A stretch of DNA of 64,000 nucleotides, taken from the NCBI RefSeq assembly GCF_010389155.1, contig NC_057768.1:12460501-12524500 (forward strand), read 5' to 3'. Below are positions 46,554 to 57,708 of the stretch, piece after piece. The position numbers and the translations under genes were made by a program. Origin of the DNA: Erigeron canadensis (Eukaryota; Streptophyta; Magnoliopsida; Asterales; Asteraceae). Position 1 is the first letter of the stretch. Each line of letters opens with the position of its first letter. The notes under the pieces were generated by a model, which was not told the origin of the DNA, made no database searches, and was given only the letters and a program-made list of their open reading frames with translations.

Positions 46554-47303
46554 TGTAGATGCAGATTCGTTGTGACAATCGCAACATAGATTTGATTATC
46601 GTTTATGTTTTTGGAACTATGTTTGTAATCATTTAAATAAGAACTTGTGTTGATATTTAATGATTACGTTTGAACTTCAATATTATATCTGTTTGTATTT
46701 TGTATTGTGTTTGTATGTTATATATTGTTTTGCATAATTTTGTAGTAATTGACGAACCTTAAATTTTCTGTTAGCTCAACTCGTTCCATTACATTTGCAG
46801 GTACAAGAACAAAGAATCAAGGTTTAGAAGTGTCATAGAATACTTAAACGATGATTGGATGTTATGTACGAGCCAAATGAAGTGAAACAAAGAATCAAAA
46901 GGTCGAACCTCGTGCTGACGTCATCAGCATATAGGACTGGCCTCGTGCTGACGTCAGCACGAGGCAGATCGAATTGATTATTGTTTCGGGCCTAATCTTC
47001 GATTAAGGCCTAAGCCCACACGATCCAATACTTAACTAGTATAAATACAAGACCTAATCTACGGATCTAGGTTAATCGTTTGTAATCTTTTTAGATCTTA
47101 GTGATTATACACGAATCAAGGTTATTTGTTCCTTCGTGTAACCTCCTACACGAACCACAAGCCTTGTGCATCTCCTTGGGTTCGTTAATTGCTTATTAAT
47201 CAGCAAAAGGAAATAGCAATCTAGTTATCTTAAGAGGATTCCGCACTCTTGACATAACGAATCACATCTTATTACGATCCACACAACAATAGGGCACCTT
47301 ACA
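46554..47303 (+). mobile_element. Copia solo LTR of the Copia-4 family (750 bp)
   Basis: Starts TGTAGATGCAG, ends GCACCTTACA, flanked by AAGAT. It is in the opposite orientation to Copia-4 and clearly more diverged from it. It carries about 70 bp (46733-46800) absent from both Copia-4 LTRs, between two TTTGCA words. TATA at 47038-47047. A perfect 24-bp palindrome lies at 46941-46964, with a partial one at 46910-46926. Confidence 0.95.
46941..46964. promoter_or_regulatory. Perfect 24-bp palindrome with TGACGTCA core
   Basis: The central 18 bases are CGTGCTGACGTCAGCACG. It lies about 75 bp upstream of the TATA box, the same place as in the two Copia-4 LTRs. Confidence 0.7.
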
Positions 47304-50300
47304 AAGATTCCATATAGGGTCCAATACCCAAACCGTATGTTCAATTCATAATATTCAATATAATAATATCAATTTCATTTAGCCACAAGGGCATAATTCA
47401 AGTAACTTTTGATGAGTAAATGCTTGAGCCACTACTACTACCATTTTATCAAGTCCAACAATATAATATATATATATATAATTCATTTCATAGCAGAAGC
47501 TGTCAATCATGTACCGTATTAATAATAATAGGGTCATGCCATGGAGACGACCATTTAAATTTAAGGTAGCTAGAGAACCACTATGGTCGGACTGGAAGTG
47601 AGGGTTGTCACAAAGACAACCAACCTTCCGCCGTTACACTTATGGGTGGGTGGACGAAACCTAGTTGCACAACTATCTAACTACAGGCCTCCACTTTCGG
47701 AGTAAATAGTAGTGTACCGAAAGAAAACGGGTTGACAGAACTCAAACTCATCATAAAACATTTATCACATTGAACATACGAGACAATTTCATTTCATAAT
47801 CATATTATCAAGAATCATTTCATATATATGTATATAAAAGCAATTTCATTTATATATCATGCTTTTCACCCCGATAGTTAAACACATAAAATAGTTGAAA
47901 AGGGGGCTATGACTCACTTTAATATGCCGAGCATTATATCTATTTATCCAAAATGGGTACTTCTCATCTATTGCTTCCTTGATTATATATTCCATCATGG
48001 TCCTCATCCACATTTCAAAGTCAAGACTATCCCTACGAGAGGACTAATATACATAAGTTCCTATCTTAAGCCATTACCTAGAATTGCCACTTTCATTATG
48101 TTGCTATAAATTGTGGGATCGGAGTATATTGCTAACATTCGCATCGTTTTGGTTGTAGAGATGTATGGTGAGAAAGGTTACTTTCATTACATGCGTAGTT
48201 ATAAGTTGTTAGATTTTTGGTAACTTGGCTTCATCTGTGGTTTCACTTGATATATTAGGTTATCATATAAAAATGCCATATTAAGTTATGTTATCCTTAT
48301 TTTTCATTTGTTGTGTAACCGATTTTAGCGCGAATTAGCATTTGTGATATAAATATATAGCTTGGTTAACATAATTACTTATGCCTATCTCACTTAATTA
48401 TCTTTGTTTTATTTTGATTACACTTATCTCATGAAATTCGTTTAAGTGTTATGGGCCATTATCAATTGGGCCAAAATGTGATGGGTTTTTAAGTGACTTG
48501 GGCTTAATTTAGTTATTGGGCTTAACATTATTTGGGTTATGTGCTTAATGGGTTATATTGGTTATTGGACTTTATGGTTTGTTGGGCCAAGTGGGCCTAC
48601 TGATTTATGGTTCTATGGGTTTAGTATTTAGGCCGGGTTAGCCCCTTATGGTCTTTAGTACATCTTTTCGCCCATTATACGAATGGTTAGTTTCCTTTCA
48701 AATTTTCTGTTTTTAATTCAGATTTTTATGAAATGTTGGCTACTATTTTGGGGTCAAGCCGAATCATTTGGACCTTCATATTTTTTACACAGTGACTTAT
48801 ATGTATCTAGTGTTTTTGTGAATTTTTAGATGATCTTTGGTGTCCTTAAAAATTATCCAAACACAAACTGTCCCGAATGGGCACTGCTTGCGACATCAAA
48901 AGTTTTATAAAAGTTCTTGATGTTCTAATTGTTAGAAAAATCCCATGATTTTTGATTTTAAGTTCACAATAGATTGAAATTACTTTACACCATGATTAAA
49001 AATTGTTAAAATTTATAAAATATTCATACCAAATTACAGTTTTGACCAATTTCAGTAGAAAACTCATATCTTTCGTTTGGTTCAGTATTTTTGAGTAATT
49101 CCAGTTGGAGGTTAAACTTAGCTCGTTTATCTACAACTTTTATTTTGAAAGTTTTGCCTGAAACGGACCTCACATGCTCAGTTTATTCAGTACAAGACAG
49201 AAGACCAATTCTGTCAGAATGTTTATTGGTTAATGCATCCCACCAATGGTGTTGGTTGCTTGTTTTAGCCTCTAAATTACCACCAACAAGATTATCACTT
49301 ACTTTTGTATCTCTTAACATCAAATATACAGATTTCAAACAAATTTCAAGATCATTCATCATCATTTTCAACTGAACTTATACAAAACATAATTGATAAT
49401 CATGATTCTTGCCAAAACATCTCTTGATCATCCTATAAAAAAAATGCATGTAAAGATCTTGTATTTTCTCAACATAAAATGCATTATTTACTTGTAAAAC
49501 ACATATTTACTGATAATCAAACTCAAAAGCATTAATGGATCATTGAAAAATTTATAGATAAAGATGTATTGAAATCGGCTTTGAGAGAACAACCTTAGAT
49601 GATGAAAACCTTGACATATATGGCCGTTTGAGAGCTATTGATGCTTCCTATCCATGCTCCCATTGATTATATCTTAACCCCATACAAGATTATTGTTAGT
49701 TATTGATTGTTTGATGATTAAATCATGAGTTTATGGGTTGTTCTTGGCCCATATTTGCTGCTGTCGATCAGTCCCCTTAAAGGGCTGATTTTGTATGGTT
49801 GTTGCCTCCAAATCACCTCCAAGCTTCCACCATACATGACTCTAGGTGATAGATGATCCATATGACTTATTATTACATTAGATTATTCAGTTTTAAGCTC
49901 CATTTTGCCTTGGAGAATCCGAAAATGGAGAAGAAGAAACAAGGAAAGTTGGGAGAGTTGAGAGAGACCCATTGCATGTGTGTGTGTTGTGTTTGAGTGT
50001 GAAATCAGAGAGTGGCCTGGTCTTGGGGCATAAAAAACGTGGATATGGCAGAAAATAAAGGGTATGGAGTGAGTTTATTGGTTAAAAGGTGTGGTGGGAA
50101 GACATGGGTTGGTTAACTAATGGGGTGAGATGTTGGGTTAGTTCCCAACTAGTGTTAAGACATGCAAATAAATATATGTATGTATTATGGGTGTGTGAGT
50201 GTAAGAATAAGTGGGTTAGTTGTATGTTGATTGGTGGATTTTATAAGAGTTTATATTTATAATAAGTTTAAGTTGTATGCATATCTTTTAATTGGAAGAC

Positions 50301-50764
50301 TTATTCAAATGTTGCAATATATTTATGTACTTATTATTATTCAAGCTTACTATTATGTACATAATAGTTTATAAATCTATTTTCAAGATGGTCATTATAT
50401 TTTTGTGTTCAAATGTACTTTAATTAGCTTTGTGTTTGAATTTTTGGACATTTATAGAGATTTTTGGTTGTTATCACAACTTGTGAGTCTTGTACAATTA
50501 TTTATGTAACCCAACTTCTCGAAATAAAATTTTTGGTTCATTGACATTTCACCAAGTTTGATTAGAACTAATTTATAGCTTGAGATCGTATTGAATGATT
50601 ATAGTTATTGTTTAGGGCATTTTCAAGGCATTTCACTGTACTAGGGGGCAATTATCACTATGCTTTGAATATCTTGGAGGCAATTTCTCTTAATAAACCT
50701 CTAGGGATCAAAACCTAAATAAATATAAGTAAGTAGTCCTAATTGGAGATTGAGGGTTGTTACA
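47304..50764 (-). mobile_element. 5' LTR of Gypsy-1, fragment 3 (to the LTR outer end)
   Basis: Matches 20190-22518 up to 49608. The last 1.16 kb (49609-50764) exists only here and should hold U3 and promoter. On the minus strand TTTTTTATGCCCCAAG near 50025 followed by CT-rich DNA could be the transcription start area. Ends GGTTGTTACA. No genes; the ORF at 49091-49375 duplicates 22001-22285. Confidence 0.9.
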
Positions 50765-50769
50765 GCACT
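50765..50769. repeat. Target-site duplication GCACT of Gypsy-1 (right)
   Basis: Matches 19522-19526. Confidence 0.95.
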
Positions 50770-53130
50770 GACCTTTCCCCCTCGGCAGCATCTAGACCTA
50801 ATCGAACATTCTCAAAATCTTGATGACTTGAAGGCAAATTTGCTAGAGGCTGCCACGATTGCATATCCTTACACTGCTTGAAAGTCCCATAAGCCAACCT
50901 CAAGGTCCTCTAGAGATGATTTACTTCCTGAGACTGAGTCATAACATTTTCAAAGGTTTTTACTTGACTCGTCTGAATTTCATTTAACAATTTCAACTCA
51001 TCAGAAGACAAACCTGAGGGAACCATCTCCTTGACCAATTCCTTCATCATTTCCTTCAATCCTTCATTCTTGTCTTTGCCAGCTTCAGTTGTCAGATTGG
51101 TTATGGCAGTGGAATGATCAGATACCTTGCTGGCTAGAGTATCTAGACTGCACCTCAACCGATTGATCTCAGATGTGATGAGAGTGAGATCAACCTGGGG
51201 TGTTGCAGTCTTGGTGATCTCAGATATCACCTTTTCTAGAAATACTTGTTCTCTAGCAGCCAAAGTTTCTTTTATCTTGTGACCAACTGAAGAGGCCAAC
51301 TGGTTGCCAAGCTCTGTCACATCTAGACCAGGTTTTTCAAACAACAGCTTCACCTGTCTTTCAAGCTCCTTCACATCCACCTCTGAAGATCTGACAGTAG
51401 TATTTAGCAGAGTGGTGATTGAAGATGTGACCCCAGTTTGAGTAAGTGCAAACGCTTCCCTTAAAGATGTTGCCAGTTGATTGGAGGAGTTCACCAACTC
51501 ATCGAGCTTTCCAAATACCAAGTCCTCATTAGCAGAGAACTTATTAATCCCCAGGTCAACCACTTTAACATTTGTAATGTGTTCCTTCTGGTACCTGGAG
51601 AGGGACTTGGCATTTTTATCGAGTGTCTTTTGAATCTCCTCCACCCTCGTAAGAAGGTTTGAGAGATCGGTTTGAAAAGACACGAGCTGGCTATCCAGTG
51701 ATGGAGGAGAAGGTGTCACTGTACCAACTCTAACAGCTACAGGTACAACTGGAGGAGGTAGTACAAGTGTTGGTTCTCCAGTTGTAGTAGCACCAGATAA
51801 GACAAGAGGAGTTGTTAAAGAAAGAAGTGGAAAAGATTCAAATTGTCGTTCATGCTGAGAATGCTCAGGTGTGAACGACGGTGACGGTGGGGTTAGAATG
51901 TGTCTATTTCTAGGCACATTCATAGAGGAAAGTAACTTGCGAGACGTGAATTCTGGAATTTCTTGTAGTAGGGAAAAGTCAAGAGGTGGAACTGAAACTT
52001 GTTGAACTAGGGGTTGACCAGAAAAGGAAGGGAGCTGATCATGTACAGATGCATCAGCCATTTTCTGGTCAGATTCTGTCTGAGATGAGTCCGAAGACTC
52101 AAGCTAAAACTCACTCTCATTTATGCCTAGATCCATTAATGTTGGGGGTGGCTGAACAAGTTGTTCAGACTCCTGATGACCAGTTTAAGTTTCCACAATG
52201 GTTTCATCAGTTCTAGGATCCGTTGCCGAAGCATTTTCTCCCTGGAAAGAGGTCACTGGTGCCGCAACTACAACTGCTCTTTCCTCAGTTGCAATATCAT
52301 GGGCCGCAGATTCTGGAACCACGATCTCTGGCTGTGACTGGCTAGAAGTAGCAAGTTCTGATTTGTTCCTTCGTCTTTTGATAGACCTTCTTGCCTTTGG
52401 AACAGCCTGGATACCTGTTGGGAGATCTCCAGGTTCGGAAACAGTCACAATCTCATCAGATGAACCGGTGGGTCCCTCATTATTTTGAGGCCCGCCCAGT
52501 TGTCTTTCTGACTCACCTGGTGGTGGTGCATCAGTTTTAGAGAATGCCTGCAACATTCTCGGAGGAATCTAGACCTCATTAGTTGCGGACACAAGGTTGT
52601 CCAGATTCCTCAATAATTCTGGCACAGAGTATAAAGATTGTGTATTTTTGTATTCTTATCTGCCCAGAATTAACTTAAAACAAAGAGATAGAAATCGCGA
52701 GAAGGGTATGCAAGGACCCTGTTACCTTTCAACTTGAAGACAAGGCTTCTGAACAATATGTTCGCGAAATCTACCCTTAGTCCATTCCACAATCCAATAT
52801 GCCATCTCTGCTTGAAAGGAGTTGATCTGGTTCAAACCACCAGAACTCCCACCCAAACTTTCAACCAAGTGGACCATGAAGTACTTCTAGGATGGTGAAA
52901 GCCCTTTCATAGTCATGGGTCCCTTGGTTCGTAAAACTCCCTTCTCCAGTATTTCCTCGTCGCCCATATCAAGAAGCACCTGGCGAAAGTTGATGTTTTG
53001 GGAGATTACAACTGGAGATTCATCTTGTCTCCAATAGTTGAGGTTAAGGGCATCCCTCAATGTATCAGAAGTGATGGTACACGGTTGTGAGTGCGTTACA
53101 AACACTCGAGTACCATCACGTGTCACAAAT
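50765..53130 (-). pseudogene. Copia-3 post-pol ORF, N-terminal and middle part
   Basis: From the Gypsy-3 insertion point it reads FVTRDGTRVFVTHSQPCTITSDTLRDALNLNYW, then stops and frame changes (52570-52890), RRSIKRRRNKSEL (a basic cluster), and a 383-residue frame (50910-52061). That frame has a proline/serine-rich start followed by helical, coiled-coil-like sequence (VDVKELERQVKLLFE, LREAFALTQTG). A TAG at 50910 precedes RTLRLAYGTFKQCKD...GERSV, which joins 19526. The layout (folded N-terminus, basic cluster, coiled coil, lysine-rich C-terminus) parallels the Copia-4 ORF. Its upstream part lies beyond Gypsy-3, outside the window. Confidence 0.7.
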
Positions 53131-53650
53131 TGTAACACCCCGACAGTGGCGAAAAACTCGGGATGTAAGATAAAGCACACGCGCACATGGATGTTACATA
53201 GGAATACTAAATGAGTTCATACATTAAGCATAAATAGTCAATTTCATAACCAAACAAGCATAATAGTAGTCATAACACACAAGTTAAATCAAGCATTAAA
53301 ATAGAGAAGAGATAAGTTCCCACGCAGGGGTAAAGGTTAGGCATATTGCCATCGAGCATAAACAAGAGCATGCAAACTTCAAAACCTAGCCTGCAGTCTG
53401 CTAAAAGTCCCATGCTACCAATCCTAGCCACGATTTTCTTGATTACCTGAAAGGAATACTTAAACGTGTCAACACAAAGGTTGGTGAGTTCGTAGGTTTG
53501 AGTACATAAACAAGTTGTATAAATATGTTTTGTGCTGTCGATAGAATGTTGAGAATAAAGTAGTATGATGTGGCTAAAGACTAACTTTGCACATAATTAT
53601 GTGTTTGTGTATAAACGTGCACTTACGGTACCAGGCTAGCATATATTAAT

Positions 53651-54169
53651 CGTGCACACACAGTCATCAACATGACCGACAAGTATATCAATCGAGCACT
53701 CACAGTCATCAACATGACCGGCTAATATGTATCAATCGAGCACTCACAGTCATCAATATGACCGGCTAGTATGTATCAATCGAGCACTTACAGTCATCAA
53801 TATGACCGGCTAATATGTATCAATCGAGCACTCACAGTCATCAATATGACCGGCTAATATGTATCAATCGAGCACTCACAGTCATCAATATGACCGACTA
53901 GTATGTATCAATCGAGCACTCACAGTTATCAATATGACCGACTAGTATGTATCAATCGAGCACTTACAGTCATCAATATGACTGGCTAATATGTATCAAT
54001 CGAGCACTCACAGTCATCAATATGACCGGCTAGTATGTATCAATCGAGCACTCACAGTCATCAATATGACCGGCTAGTATGTATCAATCGAGCACTCACA
54101 GTCATCAATATGACCGGCTAGTATGTATCAATCGAGCACTCACAGTCATCAATATGACCGGCTAGTATG
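53651..54169. repeat. 44-bp tandem array, 12 copies (Gypsy-3 3' LTR)
   Basis: The unit runs TAGTATGTATCAATCGAGCA then CTCACAGTCATCAATATGAC, CGGC. Copies differ by single bases. The 5' LTR has 11, including one truncated copy. Confidence 0.95.
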
Positions 54170-54879
54170 TCACAAAGTAGTCAAACAGCCATAGAATAAT
54201 AAAAGTAGTTACGGCATATAAAAGCATGTATAGTATTCCTTTCACCCCAAAACATAAGTAAAGAAGTAATGGCTACGAAGATTCACAGTGATCCGATACA
54301 AGCGTAGTTTACAAGCACAGAGAGCAACCACAGATATAGGTAGAATATATCTATTTGAATCCAAGTATGTCTTGATGTCAACCTAATCACAAGTCATTGA
54401 GCATAGATGAATACATGTATTAGTTCTTGTGATTAATTATTCACTGAGTTGTCCTTAATGAACTGATGATTTAGTCCTTTGAAGATCTTTGAACGTTTTG
54501 ACTCGAAAAGTGTTTAAATGAACTTTAAGTTCTCGAACTGGACTCGATATGAACGTCCTAGAACTCACACACAAGTGATTACCATGATAAAGAGTTGAAC
54601 GTGTCTTTAGGTAATGAACTTTAACTTTAAGAACTCGATTTAGTTGTTCATAGGACTCGTACTTTAAAAATCAAGGTAGAACATGTCTTTGTGTACCTAA
54701 TTAGGGTTTGCATCATGTACATTGTTTTAGATTGATTTATGAACTAGCTTTGATGTAAATATGTAGCCTCTACTGTGATTGATCAAGTGATAATGATGTT
54801 ATGAATTGGTTTGGTGATCAAGTACATGTTTAGATTGATTTAGGTTTAAGCATAAGGAGTTATAGAACAAGTTCGTCTA

Positions 54880-55330
54880 GGGTTTTTGGCTGAAGGTTGT
54901 CCTAGCTTCCCAACCAAGATCGTCCTAGGTAACATCCAGTCAAGATCGTCCTAGGTTGTCTAGGTTCAAGATCGTCTTAGGTAACATCTAGTCAAGATCG
55001 TCTCATTCTTCATGATTCAAGATCGTTTCAAGTGTCAAGGCTTAAGATCGTTTCATATGTTCATATGCCCAAGGTCGTTTTAGGTTTCTAAGTCACAAGA
55101 CCGTCCTAGTGTTTCTTTAGCCTAGATCGTTTCACATTTTGTGAATCAAGGACAAAGTCTTTCATGATTCAAGAACACAAGTTGAGCAAAACCGATCTTA
55201 GAAGATCAGTTACCCAGTAGTGTATCAACACAACATCACATCACAACATTCACACGAGATCAAACGAGCAACCAAGAGAGAGCATAGGCTGCCCTAGGAC
55301 GATCTTGGGGACCAAGATCGTCCCATCCAG
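54880..55330. repeat. AGATCGTYYYA word array (Gypsy-3 3' LTR)
   Basis: About 12 words such as AGATCGTCCTAGG and AGATCGTTTCA, every 20-30 bp. It ends with a GGACGATCTTGGGGACCAAG hairpin near 55298. The same array appears at 63565-64000 in the 5' LTR. Confidence 0.85.
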
Positions 55331-56011
55331 GACCATCCCACTGCCCCAAACGAGCTGAACAACATATGAATATAATACGAAGATCTAGATCGATTTCAGG
55401 ACTTGTTAGAACATAAAACTAGTACATCTATACATAATAACACTACCAATAACACTTTTACCAAATTTGTTCACAAAAGGGTTACTAAACACATTTAGAC
55501 ACAAACCCATTAGCTATTAATACCTTTTTCATTCAAAAATTGGACCAAATCATCAAGAACATAAACTTGAAAAATTACACTTTTAATTTGATCAAAAACT
55601 CAAAATTTGTTGTTGTTACCTGAGATTTGATTTCAGAAATGTGTTTTGATTATCACAATGATGCTAAAAGTACAAATAATTTTGGTTTAACAACCCAAAA
55701 TCAAAAGATGAATTTTGTGTGTGTGAATGGAGGCTGCAAGTGTGTGTTTTAGAGAGAGAGAGGTGAGATGAAGAAGACGAAGGAATGAGTTTCTCTCACT
55801 AAGTTCTTCTATTTATAGTTTTTCCAATAATAATGATCTTAATAAATGTAGGGACTATTTGTGAATATTTTAGGGCTAGAACTTTCATAAATACGATCGT
55901 TTACGACTCGAAATCTAGTATTTAATCATAATAAATTATGAACTCGTCTTATAATTCAAGGTTTAAGATAAAATGGGCCTTCTATTTATAGTTTCTCAGG
56001 CGGTTGTTACA

Positions 56012-56022
56012 TTCTCCCCTAC
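56012..56022 (-). other. Polypurine tract of Gypsy-3
   Basis: Minus strand GTAGGGGAGAA directly before the LTR start TGTAACAACCG. Confidence 0.8.
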
Positions 56023-56247
56023 TTAAAGGAATTTCGTCCTGAAATTCGGATTACACTTCATGTTTCATGTTTCGATTGCACACCAAGTTTACAGGCATTC
56101 GCATGTTAAGTTTCAAGTATGTAATCACACACAAATAACAAGTAGCATGCTTCACATTGAGTTTCAAGTATCATATCGCATAGCAAGTGTCAAGTGTTAA
56201 GTTAGGAGCTAAGCTCTTAGGTTTTCTCACTAGTTTGAGGTATCGGG
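56023..56247 (-). other. Short 3' untranslated spacer of Gypsy-3
   Basis: Between the integrase stop and the PPT. No gene. Confidence 0.6.
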
Positions 56248-57699
56248 TTAAGCGAAAAGGTGTGGATACTTAAGCTTCATTTGGTCTTCTCGTTCCCAAG
56301 TGAATTCTGGGCCTCTACGGGAGTTCCAACGAACTTTCACAATGGTATACTTATGTCTCTTGAGCTTTTTGACTTCTCGTTCTAATATTTCAACGGGTTC
56401 TTCTCTGAAGCTTAGATTACTATCTACTCGTATCTCGTTTAAAGGAACATATGTTGTTTCATCGGCTAGACACTTCTTAAGGTTCAATAAGTGGAAAACA
56501 TCGTGTACGTTACTCAACTCTTGAGGAAGTTTCAAATGGTAAGCTACTACACCAATGCGTTCTACAATCTCAAACGGTCCAACATATCTTGGGGCTGGTT
56601 TCCCCCTCTTAATGAATCTGACTACGCCCTTCCAAGGCGAAACTTTAAGCATCACCCAATCACCAACCTGAAACTCTAAAGGTTTTCTTCGGTTTTCTGC
56701 ATATTTCTTTTGTCTGTCTCTTGCCTTCAGAAGGTTCTCCTTGATTTGAGCAACTCTTTCGGTAGTTTCGAGAATGATTTCTGGACCTATTAGTTGCATG
56801 TCTCCGACTTCGTGCCATGCAAGCGGGGATCGACATCTTCTTCCATACAAAACCTCAAAAGCCGGACACCCAATACTTGCATGATAAATGTTGTTATATG
56901 AGAATTTGACTAATGGGAGGTGAGTATCCCAACTTCCTCCAAAGTCTATGACACAGGCTCTTAGCATGTCTTCTAGTGTCTGAATCGTTCTCTCACTCTG
57001 TCCGTCTGTCTGCGGATGGTAGGCTGTGCTCATATCGATTCGCGTTCCCAAGGCTCGTTGCAACGATTTCCAAAATCCTGAGGTAAATCGACTATCCCTA
57101 TCACTAATGATCAATACTGGAACGCCGTGTTTAGCTACAATCTCCTTAAGATATAGACGCGCATATTGCTCCATTGAGTAATCTTCACGTATGGGTATGA
57201 AATGCGCTGACTTGGTTAGTTGATCTACCACCACCCATATTGCATCCTTACCACTACTCGTTTTTGGCAACTTTGTGACAAAATCCATAGTAATCTTTTC
57301 CCACTTCCAACTGGGAAGCTCTGGTTGTGTTAACAGTCCTCCTGGCTTCTTATGTTCTGCCTTAACCTTCAAGCATGTTAGGCACTTGCTTACATAGACC
57401 GCCACATCGCTCTTCATTCCTGGCCACCAAAATAGGTCTCGCAAGTCTTGGTACATCTTATCTATCCCTGGATGGATAGAATATCTTGCTTTGTGCGCTT
57501 CGTCCATTATCAACTTCCTTAGTCCTCCATACATCGGTATCCACAATCGATCACAAAAATACAGTCCTCCATCATCTCTTTGAGCGAACTGTTCTATCAT
57601 ACCTCCCAATCCTTCTCTGTCAATATTCTCCTTCTTGTTTGCTTCTACTTGTGCCCCAACCACTCTATCTTTCAGACTGTTGTGCACGGTAATGCTCAT
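56248..57699 (-). pseudogene. Gypsy-3 integrase with chromodomain-like tail
   Basis: A 483-residue intact frame. The HHCC zinc domain ([25 protein letters not shown]) leads to the DDE core: MDFVTKLPK (D), [15 protein letters not shown] (D) and [20 protein letters not shown] (E), all present. [10 protein letters not shown] and [14 protein letters not shown] follow, then [20 protein letters not shown] and [19 protein letters not shown], a chromodomain-like end typical of Tekay-group chromoviruses, which may steer integration to heterochromatin. This is the best-preserved coding part, but it is cut off from RNase H by a TGA at 57706-57708. Confidence 0.95.
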
Positions 57700-57708
57700 G
57701 GCTCTAAT

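Larger units (their letters stand above)
19527..50764 (-). mobile_element. Gypsy-1, LTR element with about 4.1-kb LTRs, swollen to 31 kb by insertions
   Basis: The outer ends are TGTAACACCCC and GGTTGTTACA, with GCACT duplications on both sides. On the minus strand the 5' LTR is 50764 down to 22723 once its insertions are removed (about 4.1 kb). Then come a PBS, about 190 bp of internal DNA and a truncated 3' LTR (22518-19527). All coding sequence is gone. TGTAACACC...TGTTACA ends and multi-kb LTRs resemble the Tekay-like Gypsy-3 here, but with no pol left the lineage cannot be proved. Confidence 0.92.
53131..56011 (-). mobile_element. 3' LTR of Gypsy-3 (2881 bp)
   Basis: Starts TGTAACACCCCGACAG, ends GGCGGTTGTTACA. 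Contains the conserved hairpin (CAAC 53470-53473 with GTTG 53480-53483), a 44-bp tandem array, GATCGT words, and a TATA box at 55807-55818 (minus CTATAAATAGAA). A second identical TATA context (55980-55992) lies only about 20 bp from the LTR edge. Confidence 0.95.

Noticed and set aside
53651..54169. Regular repeat considered as a CRISPR array
   Set aside because: It is a head-to-tail 44-bp tandem with no unique spacers, in a plant LTR.
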